From Reyranella sp. (GTDB lineage: Bacteria > Pseudomonadota > Alphaproteobacteria > Reyranellales > Reyranellaceae): a DNA stretch of 51,332 nt. Position 1 is the stretch's first letter. Each line of letters starts with the position of its first letter. The notes beneath the pieces were generated by a model, which was not told where the DNA came from, made no database searches, and saw only the letters and a program-made list of their open reading frames with translations. Where the stretch lies: assembly GCA_029946105.1 (NCBI GenBank), contig JAQSDW010000072.1, positions 1-51,332 on the forward strand, given 5' to 3'. Of the stretch, positions 16,968 through 28,554 are shown piece after piece. Both the position numbers and the translations under genes were made by a program.

Positions 16968-17689
16968 TATCGTCGTGCCTCCATGTAAATGGAGTACGTC
17001 CGATGCTGTTCACGATCGATGCAACCGCCCGGGAAATTGCCTTGCCTCCACGCCATGGTCTCGACATCGCGGAAACCGGCCTCTTCGAGGACGAGACGCA
17101 GGTACTCCTCGTCGAAACCGCCGTAATGCTCGCCATCCTGGACGAATACGTGATTGAGCGCCTCGATCTTGGTGCGGAAACTCGTTTGCGGTCGCTCTCC
17201 GCCGCAGCCGATGGCGTTCAGGACGTCCCACCCCGGCGCCATGTAGGCCTCGATGTACTTCCGCATGTCGGGAACGACGATCCGCAGGACGCCCCCTTCT
17301 TCCAGACAGCGACGGCATTCCGAAAGCAGACGCGGACGATCGCGGGTCGGTTCGAGATGCTCGAAATAGTGCTCGATGTATATTCCGCGACATGACCCGT
17401 CGCCCAGCGGCAGATCCCGGCGGCAATCGGCGCGCAAGGTCACTCCCGGGGCCGGAAACAGATCTAGATTGACCCAACCGTCCTGACCGAAAGGACCACA
17501 ACCGATATTCACCAGCAGGTCTTTCCGCCGCGCGAGGGCGCGGCGCCGCGCGACCCAGCCGGGATGGACATGGCCGAGCAACCTGACCATGGCCGCGTTC
17601 AGTTCCACGCGAACGGCACGAAAGGTCCAGGGATTGACCGGCAGCCGCGGTACGAGCCACGCGCCCAGCCTTTGCTTCACCGTTTGCAA
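16967..17689 (-). CDS. Class I SAM-dependent methyltransferase (Methyltransf_11-like)
   Basis: A 240-residue protein. Motif I is reduced to VNIGCGPFGQDGWVNLDL (60-77), typical of small cluster methyltransferases in which the glycine loop is followed directly by the acidic D76. IYIEHYFEHLEP (103-114) and EGGVLRIVVPDMRKYIEAYM are the post-I and motif III regions. Its 5' end overlaps the upstream glycosyltransferase gene by 13 bases and its 3' end overlaps the next one by one base, so it is deeply built into the operon. The likely role is methylation of a sugar, possibly a chain-capping methylation recognised by the Wzt C-terminal domain; that link is inference. Confidence 0.8.
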   Translation of the reverse strand: MQTVKQRLGAWLVPRLPVNPWTFRAVRVELNAAMVRLLGHVHPGWVARRRALARRKDLLVNIGCGPFGQDGWVNLDLFPAPGVTLRADCRRDLPLGDGSCRGIYIEHYFEHLEPTRDRPRLLSECRRCLEEGGVLRIVVPDMRKYIEAYMAPGWDVLNAIGCGGERPQTSFRTKIEALNHVFVQDGEHYGGFDEEYLRLVLEEAGFRDVETMAWRQGNFPGGCIDREQHRTYSIYMEARR

Positions 17690-18939
17690 GCGGGCTTCCC
17701 TTCACGTCGCGCAAAGGCTTCGGCGACGGCCTGAAGCAGCACGTTCTTCTCGATGTTCCAGTTGTAGCGATCCCGACTGAGCCGGAAGGCGACGGCTTTG
17801 GCTTCCGCCAAGGCAGCGGGCGAATTGGCGAGACGATCGAGCGCGACCGCCATCGCATCCGAGTCGGCGAGCGAGACCAGGATCGCGGCGGCGCCAAGGT
17901 CGAGCGCAAGGTCGCGCTGCGCCGGCGTGTCGCTCATCACCACCGGCAGTCCGGCGAGCAGGTACGTGAAGATCTTGTTGCCAAGGCAAAGCCTGCGGTT
18001 CTCAGTGCTCTCCGGCTCCAGCGAGAGGCCGACGTCGTACGCCGCCGCCAGGGTCACCATCTGATCGGGCGGAGCCTTCGGCAGAAGCGATACGCGATCG
18101 CCGATGCCGAGGTCGCCGGCCAGTGCCATCAACCGATCGCCACCGCCCCATTGGTTGCCGCCGCGAACGTCGAGCGTCACGCGCGTCCTGGTGCGGGTCA
18201 TGGCCTGCAGGCATGCCTGCAGGCCGCGATCGAGCCCGATCGTCTGCGAGAACCAGTAGACCCGGAGCGACGCCGGTTGGCCCGACGCCGTACCGGCGCG
18301 CACCGAGGTCGCGGCCGAATCGAGAGGAAAAACGTTCAAAACAGTCGTCGGCGCGACGCCATAGCGCGCCGCATAGGCTCTTCCGATCAAGGGCGATGCC
18401 GCCGTGACGTAGGCACACGACGGCAAACTCGCGGCTTCGATCGTTTCCACCATCTTCATGCGGAAAGCTTCGGCCGGGCCATCGCCTCCCTCTCCGGAAT
18501 GAAAATCTTCCGCATCGAAACCAAGCATCGCGCTGTGGCGTCGCGCCACCGGCGCGGCCGCCGCCAGGCCCGCGACATAGTGGGCAATGTAGAGGTCGGC
18601 CCGAACCGCAAGTGCTGCACGCCGCAGAGTGCCGACGGGGCCGCCATGGGCATAACCGGCCAATGCCGCCGGAACCGGGACGCCGGCGCCGTCGACGATG
18701 TGCGCAAGCCTGCTGGCCGCGACCGCGATCGCCCGCTCGCCGCGCGGTCTCGGCACACGCACGACCGTCCATGAGACTTTCGCCGCGATCTCATCGTCGA
18801 AATCCCGCAGCTCTTCAGTGTAGTTGCAGACCACAGCCGTAACGTCGTAGCCCGCGCCATGCAGAGCATCCGCTTCCTTCAGCACACGGGGATTCGACGC
18901 CAGGTTTCCGGGGCTGACGATGCAAATCCTGCGATTCAT
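17677..18939 (-). CDS. Glycosyltransferase (GT4-like, GT-B fold)
   Basis: A 420-residue protein opening MNRRICIVSPGNLASNPRVLKEADAL, which is typical of a group of EPS-associated GT-B enzymes. The middle contains HSAMLGFDAEDFHSGEGG, reminiscent of the D-x-H-E-F loop of related transferases. The C-terminal domain has LRVYWFSQTIGLDRGLQA and ends the donor site with LCLGNKIFTYLLAGLPVVMSD, where N-K-I-F takes the place of EX7E. It follows Wzt by 10 bp and overlaps the methyltransferase by 13 bp. Sugar and linkage are unknown. Confidence 0.85.
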   Translation of the reverse strand: MNRRICIVSPGNLASNPRVLKEADALHGAGYDVTAVVCNYTEELRDFDDEIAAKVSWTVVRVPRPRGERAIAVAASRLAHIVDGAGVPVPAALAGYAHGGPVGTLRRAALAVRADLYIAHYVAGLAAAAPVARRHSAMLGFDAEDFHSGEGGDGPAEAFRMKMVETIEAASLPSCAYVTAASPLIGRAYAARYGVAPTTVLNVFPLDSAATSVRAGTASGQPASLRVYWFSQTIGLDRGLQACLQAMTRTRTRVTLDVRGGNQWGGGDRLMALAGDLGIGDRVSLLPKAPPDQMVTLAAAYDVGLSLEPESTENRRLCLGNKIFTYLLAGLPVVMSDTPAQRDLALDLGAAAILVSLADSDAMAVALDRLANSPAALAEAKAVAFRLSRDRYNWNIEKNVLLQAVAEAFARREGKPACKR

Positions 18940-18949
18940 GCCGCCGCGC

Positions 18950-20242
18950 TCAACCGGGACCCGGCGTCGGCAGCGCCGTAAATTGCAGCGGCGCCTCCAG
19001 CCTCATGGCCATGATTCCCAACCCGGCGCGTTGCGCGAGATTGTAGGGAATACCGTCGGGACTGCAGACGTCGACGACGAAACGTGCCGCGTTTTCGACG
19101 CGATGGTCGTCGCCGATCTGAGTATAGGTCGTCCTGAGATCGAAGCAGTATTCGCCGGCCGCCAGATAGTAAGGCTGGAGCGAGACCGTGCATTCGTAGC
19201 GCCCGGCATCCGACGGCAACGACTTTTGACTGAAAATGTCCGAGGAATAGAACGCAAGCGGCAGGTTGAGCTCGTCGCGCAGAACCATTTCGAGCGACAT
19301 GCCGGGCATCCCGTCGGTGTCGAACACGACACGCAAGCGAAGTGGCGTGCCCGGCTTGTAACGATCGGTAGGCCTGTCTTCGGCGTCGAGCACGGTCGCC
19401 GAAATCAGCGTCGCGTTTCGCGCCCGGCCCCAGTTTCCGCTGCTGCTCGCTTTGCCGAGAGACGCCGAGTAGTGAGAGATGGCGCCCGCGATCGGGCCAT
19501 CGAATGTGAGGCGGCCCCCGCCGAAGACCAGCGCGTGCTGCGTGAGTGCCGAGACGGCCGCAAGATTGTGGCTGACGAACAGCACGGTACGGCCGTCCTT
19601 TGCCACCCTGGACATGCGGTCGAGACATCGCGCCTGAAAATCCGAATCGCCGACCGCCAGCACCTCGTCGATGACCAGGATCTCCGCCTCGAGATGGGCG
19701 GCGACGGCAAAGGCCAACCGCGCATACATGCCGACGGAGTAGCGCTTGACCGGCGTATCGATGAATTTTTCCACGCCGGAGAAATCGACGATCTCGTCGA
19801 ACCTGCGGCGCACCTCGGCCCGGCTCATGCCGAGGATGGCACCGTTCAGGAAGACGTTCTCCCGGCCGCTCAGTTCGGGATGAAAGCCGGTGCCGACCTC
19901 GAGCAGGCTGGCAACGCGTCCGGTGATCTCGAGACGCCCCTCGGTCGGTTCGACGATCCGGGACAGGATCTTGAGCAGCGTCGTCTTGCCGGCGCCGTTG
20001 CGCCCGATGATGCCGACGGCCTCGCCACGCTTGATCTCGAAATCGACGTCGCGCAGAGCCCAGAATTCCTCGATGGAATCGCCTGAGACCACGGCCCGAC
20101 CGCTGAAGATGTCGGCCACGCCGCGCAGCAGATTACGCGGACCACGAAGCATCGCCTCACGGAAGGTGCCGTGATCGGCCATATTGTGGCCGATCCGGAA
20201 TTTCTTGCCGATCTTGTTGGCGCGGATGACGACGTCACTCAT
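18950..20242 (-). CDS. wzt: ABC exporter ATP-binding protein with C-terminal glycan-binding domain (Wzt-like)
   Basis: A 430-residue ATPase for polysaccharide export. Walker A is GRNGAGKTT (80-88), the signature is RYSVGMY (167-173, the usual Wzt/TagH variant of LSGGQ) and Walker B is ILVIDE (188-193), with the H-loop in LFVSHN. After about residue 275 comes a beta-rich Wzt_C domain, with a run of alternating strands up to the C-terminus. In known systems such as E. coli O9a, this domain binds the modified non-reducing end of a finished polymer and so selects complete chains. The wzm gene is 3 bp upstream. Its presence implies export of a polymer made in the cytoplasm. Confidence 0.95.
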   Translation of the reverse strand: MSDVVIRANKIGKKFRIGHNMADHGTFREAMLRGPRNLLRGVADIFSGRAVVSGDSIEEFWALRDVDFEIKRGEAVGIIGRNGAGKTTLLKILSRIVEPTEGRLEITGRVASLLEVGTGFHPELSGRENVFLNGAILGMSRAEVRRRFDEIVDFSGVEKFIDTPVKRYSVGMYARLAFAVAAHLEAEILVIDEVLAVGDSDFQARCLDRMSRVAKDGRTVLFVSHNLAAVSALTQHALVFGGGRLTFDGPIAGAISHYSASLGKASSSGNWGRARNATLISATVLDAEDRPTDRYKPGTPLRLRVVFDTDGMPGMSLEMVLRDELNLPLAFYSSDIFSQKSLPSDAGRYECTVSLQPYYLAAGEYCFDLRTTYTQIGDDHRVENAARFVVDVCSPDGIPYNLAQRAGLGIMAMRLEAPLQFTALPTPGPG

Positions 20243-20245
20243 GGC

Positions 20246-21091
20246 TCAGATCACATCCGCAAAGGCGCGCTCGGAGCGACGAAAGCTGCGAGCGCCCCAC
20301 CACAGGAGAAGGGCGATCATGCCTATGCTGACGGCGAACCCCTGCCCGTCGAGCGGGCTATTGCCGCCCAGGATGCACCAGCGGAAGCCGTCGATGATCC
20401 CGACCATCGGATTGAGGCTGTAGAGCATCGACCACTGCTCCGGCACGATCTTGCCCGAGAAGCCGACCGGCGAGATGTAGAGACCGATCTGCGTCACGAA
20501 GGGAACGATGAAGCGGAAGTCGCGATACTTCACCAGCACCGCCGCCGCCCACATCGCCGGCCCGATGCTGCACAGCACGGCCAGCATCACGAATATCGGC
20601 AGCAGCAGGATCTGCCATCCCGGCACGACGCCGTACCAGATCATCAGGCCGGCAAGGATGACGAGGCTGACCAGGAAGTCGATCAGGGCGACGAGGACGG
20701 TCGAGAGCGGCACGATCAGGCGCGGGAAATAGACTTTGCTGATCAGATTGGCGTTGCCGACGATGCTGGTCGAGGCGTCGCTCAGGATTGATGCGAAGAG
20801 CGTCCATGGCAGCAGCCCGGCGAAGACCATCACCGCATAGGGCGCGGCGCCGTCGGAAGGCAGCTTGGCGATCTTGCCGAAGACGACGGTGAAGACGACC
20901 ATCGTCATGAACGGCCGGACGAATGCCCAGGCAATCCCGATCACGGTCTGCTTGTAACGCACCGCCACGTCGCGCCACGCCAGGATCAGGAACAGTTCGC
21001 GGTAGCGCCACAGGTCGCGCCAGTACTGCAGATCCGCGCGACCGGCCTCGAGGATGAGAGGACGTGGGGAATCGGGGGGTGAAGATGTCAT
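20246..21091 (-). CDS. wzm: ABC exporter permease (Wzm-like)
   Basis: A 281-residue ABC-2 type permease with about six membrane segments and the hallmark opening WRYRELFLILAWRDVAVRYKQTVIG (the amphipathic gate helix before TM1). Later landmarks are AGLLPWTLFASILSDASTS, LISKVYFPRLIVPLS and YISPVGFSGKIVPEQW, with SLNPMVGIIDGFRW near the end. Together with Wzt it forms the pump for undecaprenyl-linked O-polysaccharide or capsule across the inner membrane. It overlaps the upstream glycosyltransferase by 4 bp and precedes wzt by 3 bp. Confidence 0.96.
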   Translation of the reverse strand: MTSSPPDSPRPLILEAGRADLQYWRDLWRYRELFLILAWRDVAVRYKQTVIGIAWAFVRPFMTMVVFTVVFGKIAKLPSDGAAPYAVMVFAGLLPWTLFASILSDASTSIVGNANLISKVYFPRLIVPLSTVLVALIDFLVSLVILAGLMIWYGVVPGWQILLLPIFVMLAVLCSIGPAMWAAAVLVKYRDFRFIVPFVTQIGLYISPVGFSGKIVPEQWSMLYSLNPMVGIIDGFRWCILGGNSPLDGQGFAVSIGMIALLLWWGARSFRRSERAFADVI

Positions 21092-22194
21092 GACTCCCCC
21101 CTCTTACGACACGGCCGGCCCTTGACGCGAGCAAGGAGTAGCCGGGCGGCAGTGACAAAATGCGGCCGCCGATAGGGCTCGATCGCCGCGGGGTCAACCC
21201 TGCCCTGCCCCAACGACCGCTTGATCGTGTCGATCAGCGCCGCCTGGTCGAGCGGATCGACGATCAGACCGACACGGGCGTCTGGAATGGCATCGCCGCC
21301 ACCGCCGCCGGCGCCGCCGACCACGCGCAGGCCGCAGGCGGCCGCCTCGAGATAGACGATCCCGAAGCCCTCCTCCGAACTCGGCATGACGAAGAGATCG
21401 GCGAGCCGATAAAGCTCGGGCAGTTCTTCATCGGGCACGAAGCCCAGGAAACGGACCGACCCGGGCACCGGCGAAAGCTCGGCCGCGCGTGCTTGCAGTC
21501 GGGCGCGATCGTCGCCTTCGCCCGCCACCAAGTGAACCAACCCTGGAAAAATCGCGCGCAACGCCGGCACGGCGGCGAAGACCTGCTCGTGCCCCTTGTA
21601 GCGTTCCTCGGACGCAAGACGTCCCACGGTGAGCAGGATGGGGCCGTCTCCCAGCCCGAGGCGGGCCCGGAGGGCCGCCGACGGCGGGCCGGGCATGAAC
21701 TGCTCGCCCACCGTATTGGGCAGCACCCGCACTCGCTCCGGCGCCAGATTCGTGCGGCCGAGGAGAATGCGGCGGGTCGCACGGCTGACCGTCGTCACTT
21801 GATCTGCGGCCTCGATCGCCCGGCGTTCGCTGTCGGGACGATCGCGCCAGATGTCGGCGCCGTGGGCCTGTAGCCAGTAATGCGCACCGACCAGCCGGGC
21901 CAGCAGCCAGGCGAGTGGCGCCATGTAGGCGTGACCGCAGAACACGACATCGACGGGACGCGCCCTCCAGGCCGCCCACAATGCCGCGAGCGAGAACCTC
22001 AGCCGGCCGGCGATGGCCGGCTGCTGGCGGATGCCCGGCGGCAACACCGCGCCGGTCGCGTCGCCCAATCTCGGTAGCACCTGAATCTCGGTGCCGCCCA
22101 GCGCAAGAGCCTCGAACAGGTCACGATTGTAGCGTGCGATCCCGCCCCGCGCGCCGTAGCAGTCGCCAACCAGGGCAAGGACGCGGATGGCCAT
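21088..22194 (-). CDS. Glycosyltransferase family 4 protein
   Basis: A 368-residue GT-B retaining glycosyltransferase. The N-terminal domain starts MAIRVLALVGDCYGARGGIARYNR, with a GG acceptor loop at about 17-18. WLQAHGADIWRDR and ADQVTTVSRATRRIL precede the linker. The C-terminal domain has ILLTVGRLASEERYKGHE, LVHLVAGEGDDR and the donor site SSEEGFGIVYLEAAACGLRVV, an EX7E motif. It sits 7 bp after asnB and overlaps wzm by ATGA. It is a probable repeat-unit or adaptor glycosyltransferase. Confidence 0.9.
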   Translation of the reverse strand: MAIRVLALVGDCYGARGGIARYNRDLFEALALGGTEIQVLPRLGDATGAVLPPGIRQQPAIAGRLRFSLAALWAAWRARPVDVVFCGHAYMAPLAWLLARLVGAHYWLQAHGADIWRDRPDSERRAIEAADQVTTVSRATRRILLGRTNLAPERVRVLPNTVGEQFMPGPPSAALRARLGLGDGPILLTVGRLASEERYKGHEQVFAAVPALRAIFPGLVHLVAGEGDDRARLQARAAELSPVPGSVRFLGFVPDEELPELYRLADLFVMPSSEEGFGIVYLEAAACGLRVVGGAGGGGGDAIPDARVGLIVDPLDQAALIDTIKRSLGQGRVDPAAIEPYRRPHFVTAARLLLARVKGRPCRKRGES

Positions 22195-22201
22195 CGTCGA
22201 T

Positions 22202-24049
<1,848 letters not shown>

Positions 24050-24073
24050 GGGGTCTGACGCTGCGCGGGCCGG

Positions 24074-25324
24074 TCAGCGCGCGCCGGTGCCGCGAAACAC
24101 AACGGCAAAAGTGCGCAGCACGATCACGAGGTCAAGCCACAGCGAACAGTGCTTGAGATAGTAGAGATCGTATTCCAGCTTCGCCCGCATGGCGTCGGCC
24201 TCGTGGGCGTAGCCCTGGTTGATCTGCGCCCAACCGGTGAGGCCGGGGCGAACGATGCCGCGAAGCGCGAAATGCTGGATGTCGCGCACATAGCCTTTTT
24301 CCAGGGAGAGCGCTTCGGGCCGCGGCCCGACCCAGCTCATCTCGCCGCGCAGGATGTTGAACATCTGCGGCAGCTCATCGAGGCGGCAGCGCCTCAGGAA
24401 ATGGCCGACACGGGTGATGCGTGGGTCGGAGGCCGTGGTGAAGCTCGGTCCCTCGACGCCATGATGCATGGTTCGGAACTTGAACATGCTGAAGACGCGG
24501 CCACGGCGGCCGACGCGGCTCTGGACGAAGAACACCGGGCCCGGGCTGTCGTAGCGGACAACGCCCGCGATCACGGCAAGGATGGGCAGCAGCACCGGCA
24601 GGACCGCCATCGTCAGCACGATCTCGACAAGACGGCGCACGACGAGATATTGCCGCGACGGCAGCAAGGCGCCGAATTCATTGGGGGTGAGGCCGCCGAG
24701 CGGCGTACGGCCGGTCAACGACTCGACGATGTAGCGCCGATCGAGAACCGGTACACCCGCGATCGCGGCATCGGCGAGCGCCTCGAGCTGCGGCTCGGTG
24801 AGCTCGAGGTTGAGGTCGGCGACGATGGCATCGACGCGCGTCTGCCGGCGTTGGACCTCATCGAAGTCGAGCCACCGGCAGGCGTGCAACTCCGGCATCA
24901 TCGCGATCGACGCTCTGGGGATCACCGCATAGTTGCGGACCAGATAGCGCGACCGCAATTGCGCAGCAGCCCCCATCCACAGCACCGTCAGGATGCCGCT
25001 GCCAAAGAGCTGGAAGCGCGAATAGTCGAGACGAAGCAGCAAAAGAAGGGCGGCGACCACCGCGTAGGTAAGGACAGCGATCGGGGCGACATAGCCCATG
25101 TTGCCCTGAAGAGTGGCGCGCGGAAAGGCGTCCAGACGGCGCCCACAGTACCAGACGATCGCGTAGGCCACGGCCGTCGCGATGATGGTGAGTTCGGTGG
25201 CGCCGAACTCCTTCGAGAACGGCCCGGCGGTCGCATAGAGAGGGATCGGCAGAACGACGCAGAAAACAAAGCCCAGGGAGGCATCGATCCATGCCTCGAG
25301 GAAGCGCTGCGGCGCCGACGGCAT
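24074..25324 (-). CDS. Polyprenyl glycosylphosphotransferase (priming enzyme, WbaP/ExoY-type C-terminal domain)
   Basis: A 416-residue membrane enzyme that starts glycan synthesis by moving a sugar-1-phosphate onto undecaprenyl phosphate. Four hydrophobic segments lie in the N-terminal part (for example [16 protein letters not shown] and [16 protein letters not shown]), a soluble linker follows, and another membrane helix ([22 protein letters not shown]) leads into the sugar-transferase domain. That domain has [41 protein letters not shown] and [14 protein letters not shown]. The start is uncertain: I used ATG 25322-25324; a GTG at 25397-25399 or an ATG at 25502-25504 would extend it by 25 or 60 residues of unremarkable sequence. 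It heads the 13-gene run. Confidence 0.9.
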   Translation of the reverse strand: MPSAPQRFLEAWIDASLGFVFCVVLPIPLYATAGPFSKEFGATELTIIATAVAYAIVWYCGRRLDAFPRATLQGNMGYVAPIAVLTYAVVAALLLLLRLDYSRFQLFGSGILTVLWMGAAAQLRSRYLVRNYAVIPRASIAMMPELHACRWLDFDEVQRRQTRVDAIVADLNLELTEPQLEALADAAIAGVPVLDRRYIVESLTGRTPLGGLTPNEFGALLPSRQYLVVRRLVEIVLTMAVLPVLLPILAVIAGVVRYDSPGPVFFVQSRVGRRGRVFSMFKFRTMHHGVEGPSFTTASDPRITRVGHFLRRCRLDELPQMFNILRGEMSWVGPRPEALSLEKGYVRDIQHFALRGIVRPGLTGWAQINQGYAHEADAMRAKLEYDLYYLKHCSLWLDLVIVLRTFAVVFRGTGAR

Positions 25325-25799
25325 CGCCGGCGTCCGTTCGGACAGCGGTCCGACAGGCGTAGGCTTGACCGGAATGGCCCTCCGCAATTTTGTCTCCACC
25401 CTGTTGATGCGAAGTGCAGCATCATCGCACTGTCGATGATATAATATGGCGGCATGAGCGGAAATCGGCAACCTCGTACTCGGCACCACCATCCAATCGG
25501 GCAAGGATTTCTTGCTACTTTTCCAGGTCGCACCACGAACGGTCCAACTGTGAACGGCCCTACTGCAAATACCTGGCTGGCCCCTCTCCTCGACGGGCCG
25601 ATTTCCGGTCGAGGATCACAGATATGAAGAAGCTCCGCGTCGACACCGTGAATCGGCTCGACCTGTGGGGCGGCAACCGTGGCTTATCTGAATGTCGGGC
25701 CTCGCCTCCCCCTTCACGGCAGCTTGACGACGAGCACGAAGGTCGATTGGGATCGAGCCGCGAAAATCAGGCCGGCATCGCGCCGGCCGTCGGAGTTGG
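25325..25799. promoter_or_regulatory. Divergent intergenic region between the two halves of the locus
   Basis: This stretch separates the minus-strand operon from the plus-strand glycosyltransferases. It should hold promoters for both, but no convincing -35/-10 pair stands out. AT-rich patches occur at 25410-25450 (TGATGATATAATATGG, with TATAAT reading on the plus strand at 25439-25444) and around 25500-25580. An open frame of 129 codons crosses it on the plus strand and ends inside the next ATG; its composition does not look coding. Confidence 0.35.
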
Positions 25800-26765
25800 A
25801 TGATGCAGACGAGTGGCACACTGGCGCTTTTGATCCCGGCATACAATGCCGCCGGTTTTCTGCCGCGTCTGCTCGGCGGCGCCGCCAGTCAGACGCGCGC
25901 CTTCGACGAGATTTGGGTCTATGACGATTGCAGCACGGATGACACCGCCGGCGTCGCGGCCGCCTTGGGAGCAAAGGTCTTCCGTGGCGACGTCAATCGC
26001 GGCTGTTCCTTTGGCAAGAACGCCCTGACGAATTTGACGTCATGCGAATGGGTCCATTTCCACGACGCCGACGACGAGTTGCATCCGGAATTCGTCGAAC
26101 GTGCTCATGTCTGGATGAAGGAAGACGCGCATGACGTCATCGTCTTCGAGTCGATCGAACGTGATGAGAAGACGGGTGCCTATGGCGAGGAGACCAAGCA
26201 TGTATCTGCTCTACTTTCGGAAGATCCGGTAAAATATACGATTCACACGAAGATCAACGCAATATGCGGTCTCTATCGGCGTTCAGCATTCCTTGCCGCT
26301 GGTGGTTTCGATACGGATCCCGCTGTGCTCTACAACGAAGACGTCGCAATGCACTGTTCTCTTGCTCGTGCCGGCCTGCGGTTTAGCGCCGACCCCACTG
26401 TACTCATGGTGTATTGGCGTAGGGAGGGGTCGATGTCGAACGCCAACCAGGCCAGGTGCTTTCGTGCCCAGTATCAGGTCATGCTGAAGGCGAAGGCCCA
26501 CGACGTTCAGATGAAGTATCGCGCGGACATTGCCGGACAATTATGGCACGTCGCCGCCGCTTCGGCGTCGTATCTGGATTGGGAAAACGCGGACGCAAGC
26601 GCGCGCCTCGCCTTTCAGTTGGCAGGTATGCCGCACTCCCAGTCGGGTCTGTTCCGCGCACTATGCAGACTGGAGCCGTCTATCGCCTTGCGTGTTCGAG
26701 AATGGTTCATCCGCCTCGTCAAGCCACGCTATCGTGTCGGCTATCCCGGCTGGCGGCTTAGGTAG
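25800..26765 (+). CDS. Glycosyltransferase family 2 protein
   Basis: A 321-residue GT-A inverting glycosyltransferase. The nucleotide-sugar fold starts LALLIPAYNAAGFLPRLL and continues IWVYDDCSTDDTAGV. The metal-binding DXD region is VHFHDADDELHPEFVE. An acceptor-side region follows with CGLYRRSAFLAAGGFD and LYNEDVAMHCSLARAG, where N-E-D is the usual catalytic-base motif. It is the first gene on the plus strand after the long minus-strand block and lies 6 bp upstream of a second family-2 gene, so the two form a small operon. Base composition is somewhat less GC-rich than in the main operon. Substrate is unknown. Confidence 0.88.
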   Translation: MMQTSGTLALLIPAYNAAGFLPRLLGGAASQTRAFDEIWVYDDCSTDDTAGVAAALGAKVFRGDVNRGCSFGKNALTNLTSCEWVHFHDADDELHPEFVERAHVWMKEDAHDVIVFESIERDEKTGAYGEETKHVSALLSEDPVKYTIHTKINAICGLYRRSAFLAAGGFDTDPAVLYNEDVAMHCSLARAGLRFSADPTVLMVYWRREGSMSNANQARCFRAQYQVMLKAKAHDVQMKYRADIAGQLWHVAAASASYLDWENADASARLAFQLAGMPHSQSGLFRALCRLEPSIALRVREWFIRLVKPRYRVGYPGWRLR

Positions 26766-26771
26766 CCCGAT

Positions 26772-27734
26772 ATGTCTGGACCCGGCCCTCGAGTATCAGT
26801 CCTGATTCCCTGCTTCAATGCCGGGCCGTGGGTCGGCGCGGCAATCGAATCCGTTCATCGGCAGACGTGGAAAAACGTGGAGATCGTGGTCGTCAACGAC
26901 GGCTCGACAGACAACAGTTTGGCGGAAATCAACCGGCAAAGGTCTGACCGCATGAAGGTCATAGACCAGCCCAACCGAGGCCAGAATGCTGCCCTCAACC
27001 GCGCTCTGTCCGAATGCGGCGGCACATTTATACAGTACCTCGATGCCGACGATGCACTCGAGCAGGACAAGATCAAAAGCCAGATGCTCCGCCTGGAGCA
27101 GCACCCGGATTGCATCGCGACGTCCACTTGGCGCGTGATTTCGACTTCAGCGTCGGTCGACTTCGTCGACCCTGCGCCGGTCAAGACCGGCCCCTTCGGC
27201 GAGCGCACGCCGGTCGACTGGCTGGTCGAGAATTGGTGCGACGGCGGCGGCATGATGTATCCCGCCATGTGGCTGACCCCGATGGAGATCATACGTCGCG
27301 CAGGTCCCTGGCGAGAGGATCTGTCCTTGATGAATGATACGGAGTATTTCACCCGGGTCGTGTTGGCCTCGCGAGCCGTGCTCCTTTGCCCCGAATCGCT
27401 CTGCTACTACCGCAAAGGTCATCCGAGCTTGTCGAGCATCAAGACCGCTCGAGGGTGGCGTTCGTACTTCACTGTACTGGAAGACTGTGTCGACAGATTG
27501 CTCGCAGCTGAATCGTCCGACCGTACGAGGCGTGTGGCCTCTTTCCTGTGGCAGCGCCTGGCCAACAGTTGCTATCCCTATCAGCGCGCTTTGGGCCTTG
27601 AAGCACAACGCCGGGCGGAGCTGCTGCATACCGATCGGCTTTACCTGCCTGCCGGCCGCTCCTACAATTTGGTTTCGGAGATTTTCGGCTGGAAAATCGC
27701 CAGGAGGTTGCAGGTTCTGTCCGGGAGACATTGA
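26772..27734 (+). CDS. Glycosyltransferase family 2 protein
   Basis: A 320-residue GT-A glycosyltransferase. It has VSVLIPCFNAGPWVGAAIES, then IVVVNDGSTDNSLAEI and the NRGQNAALNRAL helix. The DXD motif is IQYLDADDALEQDK. In the second half, MWLTPMEIIRRAGPWREDLSLMNDTEYF carries the N-D-T catalytic-base region. It follows the previous gene by 6 bp and ends 40 bp from a convergent FkbM gene. The two enzymes share only the fold motifs, so they probably add different sugars. Acceptors are unknown. Confidence 0.9.
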   Translation: MSGPGPRVSVLIPCFNAGPWVGAAIESVHRQTWKNVEIVVVNDGSTDNSLAEINRQRSDRMKVIDQPNRGQNAALNRALSECGGTFIQYLDADDALEQDKIKSQMLRLEQHPDCIATSTWRVISTSASVDFVDPAPVKTGPFGERTPVDWLVENWCDGGGMMYPAMWLTPMEIIRRAGPWREDLSLMNDTEYFTRVVLASRAVLLCPESLCYYRKGHPSLSSIKTARGWRSYFTVLEDCVDRLLAAESSDRTRRVASFLWQRLANSCYPYQRALGLEAQRRAELLHTDRLYLPAGRSYNLVSEIFGWKIARRLQVLSGRH

Positions 27735-27774
27735 TCGCGAAAGTCGGGACCGAGGCGCAATCTGCTGCCTGGAC

Positions 27775-28554
27775 TTACTCCAACGGACCTCGCGGCTGAG
27801 TCAGTCGGGACCAGCTCGAACGCTGCGCAACAGGCACAAGCTCGGCTGGAGGACGAAGGCCCAGCCAGCGCAATACCCGAATCTTGTAGTACCCGTTGAA
27901 GCGCGAATCGAGCAGGTAACGAAGCTGGTAGAACATACTGCGCAGGCGGCCGAGGACGCCGGTTTCAGCAGCGTTCGACATGAGCAGCCAGTTGCGAATG
28001 CCGCCGTAGTTATTCGTCATTTGAAACTGCACTTCTGGCGGGTAGTGATATGAGAATGGCGCTGTCACCAAGCGCTCTTCGAGTGCTTCAACTGTTTGAC
28101 GCATACTAGGAATCTTTGCTGCGTCAAAGTCGATCAGCACCTCAGTCAACTTCGAGGCTTCGCCGGAGTCGAGCAAGTCGTTGAGAACGGCGATTTCGGC
28201 GCCTTCGCAATTGAGCTTCATCCAGACGCTGTCGCCATTGCTCACGTGCTCGCGAAAGAAATCCGAAGCGCGGATGAACTGACATTGTTCGATTTCGTCA
28301 CCTTCACTAGGCGCGTCCGAATAGATGGATGCCCCAAGGCTACCGCTGCCATAGAGCGGAAGACTGATGGACCTATCGAATAGCCCGGCCGCCACAAGCT
28401 CGAAGCGACTATGATGCACCTGCTTTTCGATGTATTCACGACACGATACTACCGGCTCGAAGCAGTAGACGCGTGTAAATCCAAACAACGGATCAAGGGC
28501 CGCACGACTGGACTCCCCTTGATAGCCGCCGACGTCAAAAAAATATTTGGCCAT
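27775..28554 (-). CDS. FkbM family methyltransferase
   Basis: A 259-residue SAM methyltransferase of the FkbM type. It starts MAKYFFDVGGYQGESSRAAL, so motif I is FFDVGGYQGES at the very N-terminus, with no leader. VYCFEPVVSC supplies the acidic ribose contact and VWMKLNCEGAEIAVL is the family hallmark (LKxxxEGAE). A GAGG lies upstream of the ATG. It is convergent with the glycosyltransferase pair (40-bp gap) and divergent from a second FkbM gene. The C-terminal 60 residues are basic and may anchor the protein or contact the acceptor. Acceptor is unknown. Confidence 0.82.
   Translation of the reverse strand: MAKYFFDVGGYQGESSRAALDPLFGFTRVYCFEPVVSCREYIEKQVHHSRFELVAAGLFDRSISLPLYGSGSLGASIYSDAPSEGDEIEQCQFIRASDFFREHVSNGDSVWMKLNCEGAEIAVLNDLLDSGEASKLTEVLIDFDAAKIPSMRQTVEALEERLVTAPFSYHYPPEVQFQMTNNYGGIRNWLLMSNAAETGVLGRLRSMFYQLRYLLDSRFNGYYKIRVLRWLGLRPPAELVPVAQRSSWSRLTQPRGPLE

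Noticed and set aside
25414..25803. Plus-strand open frame of 129 codons ending inside the ATG of the first GT2 gene.
   Set aside because: Composition is not protein-like, no motif or good start is present, and it lies in a region expected to hold promoters. The ATGA overlap alone is weak evidence.
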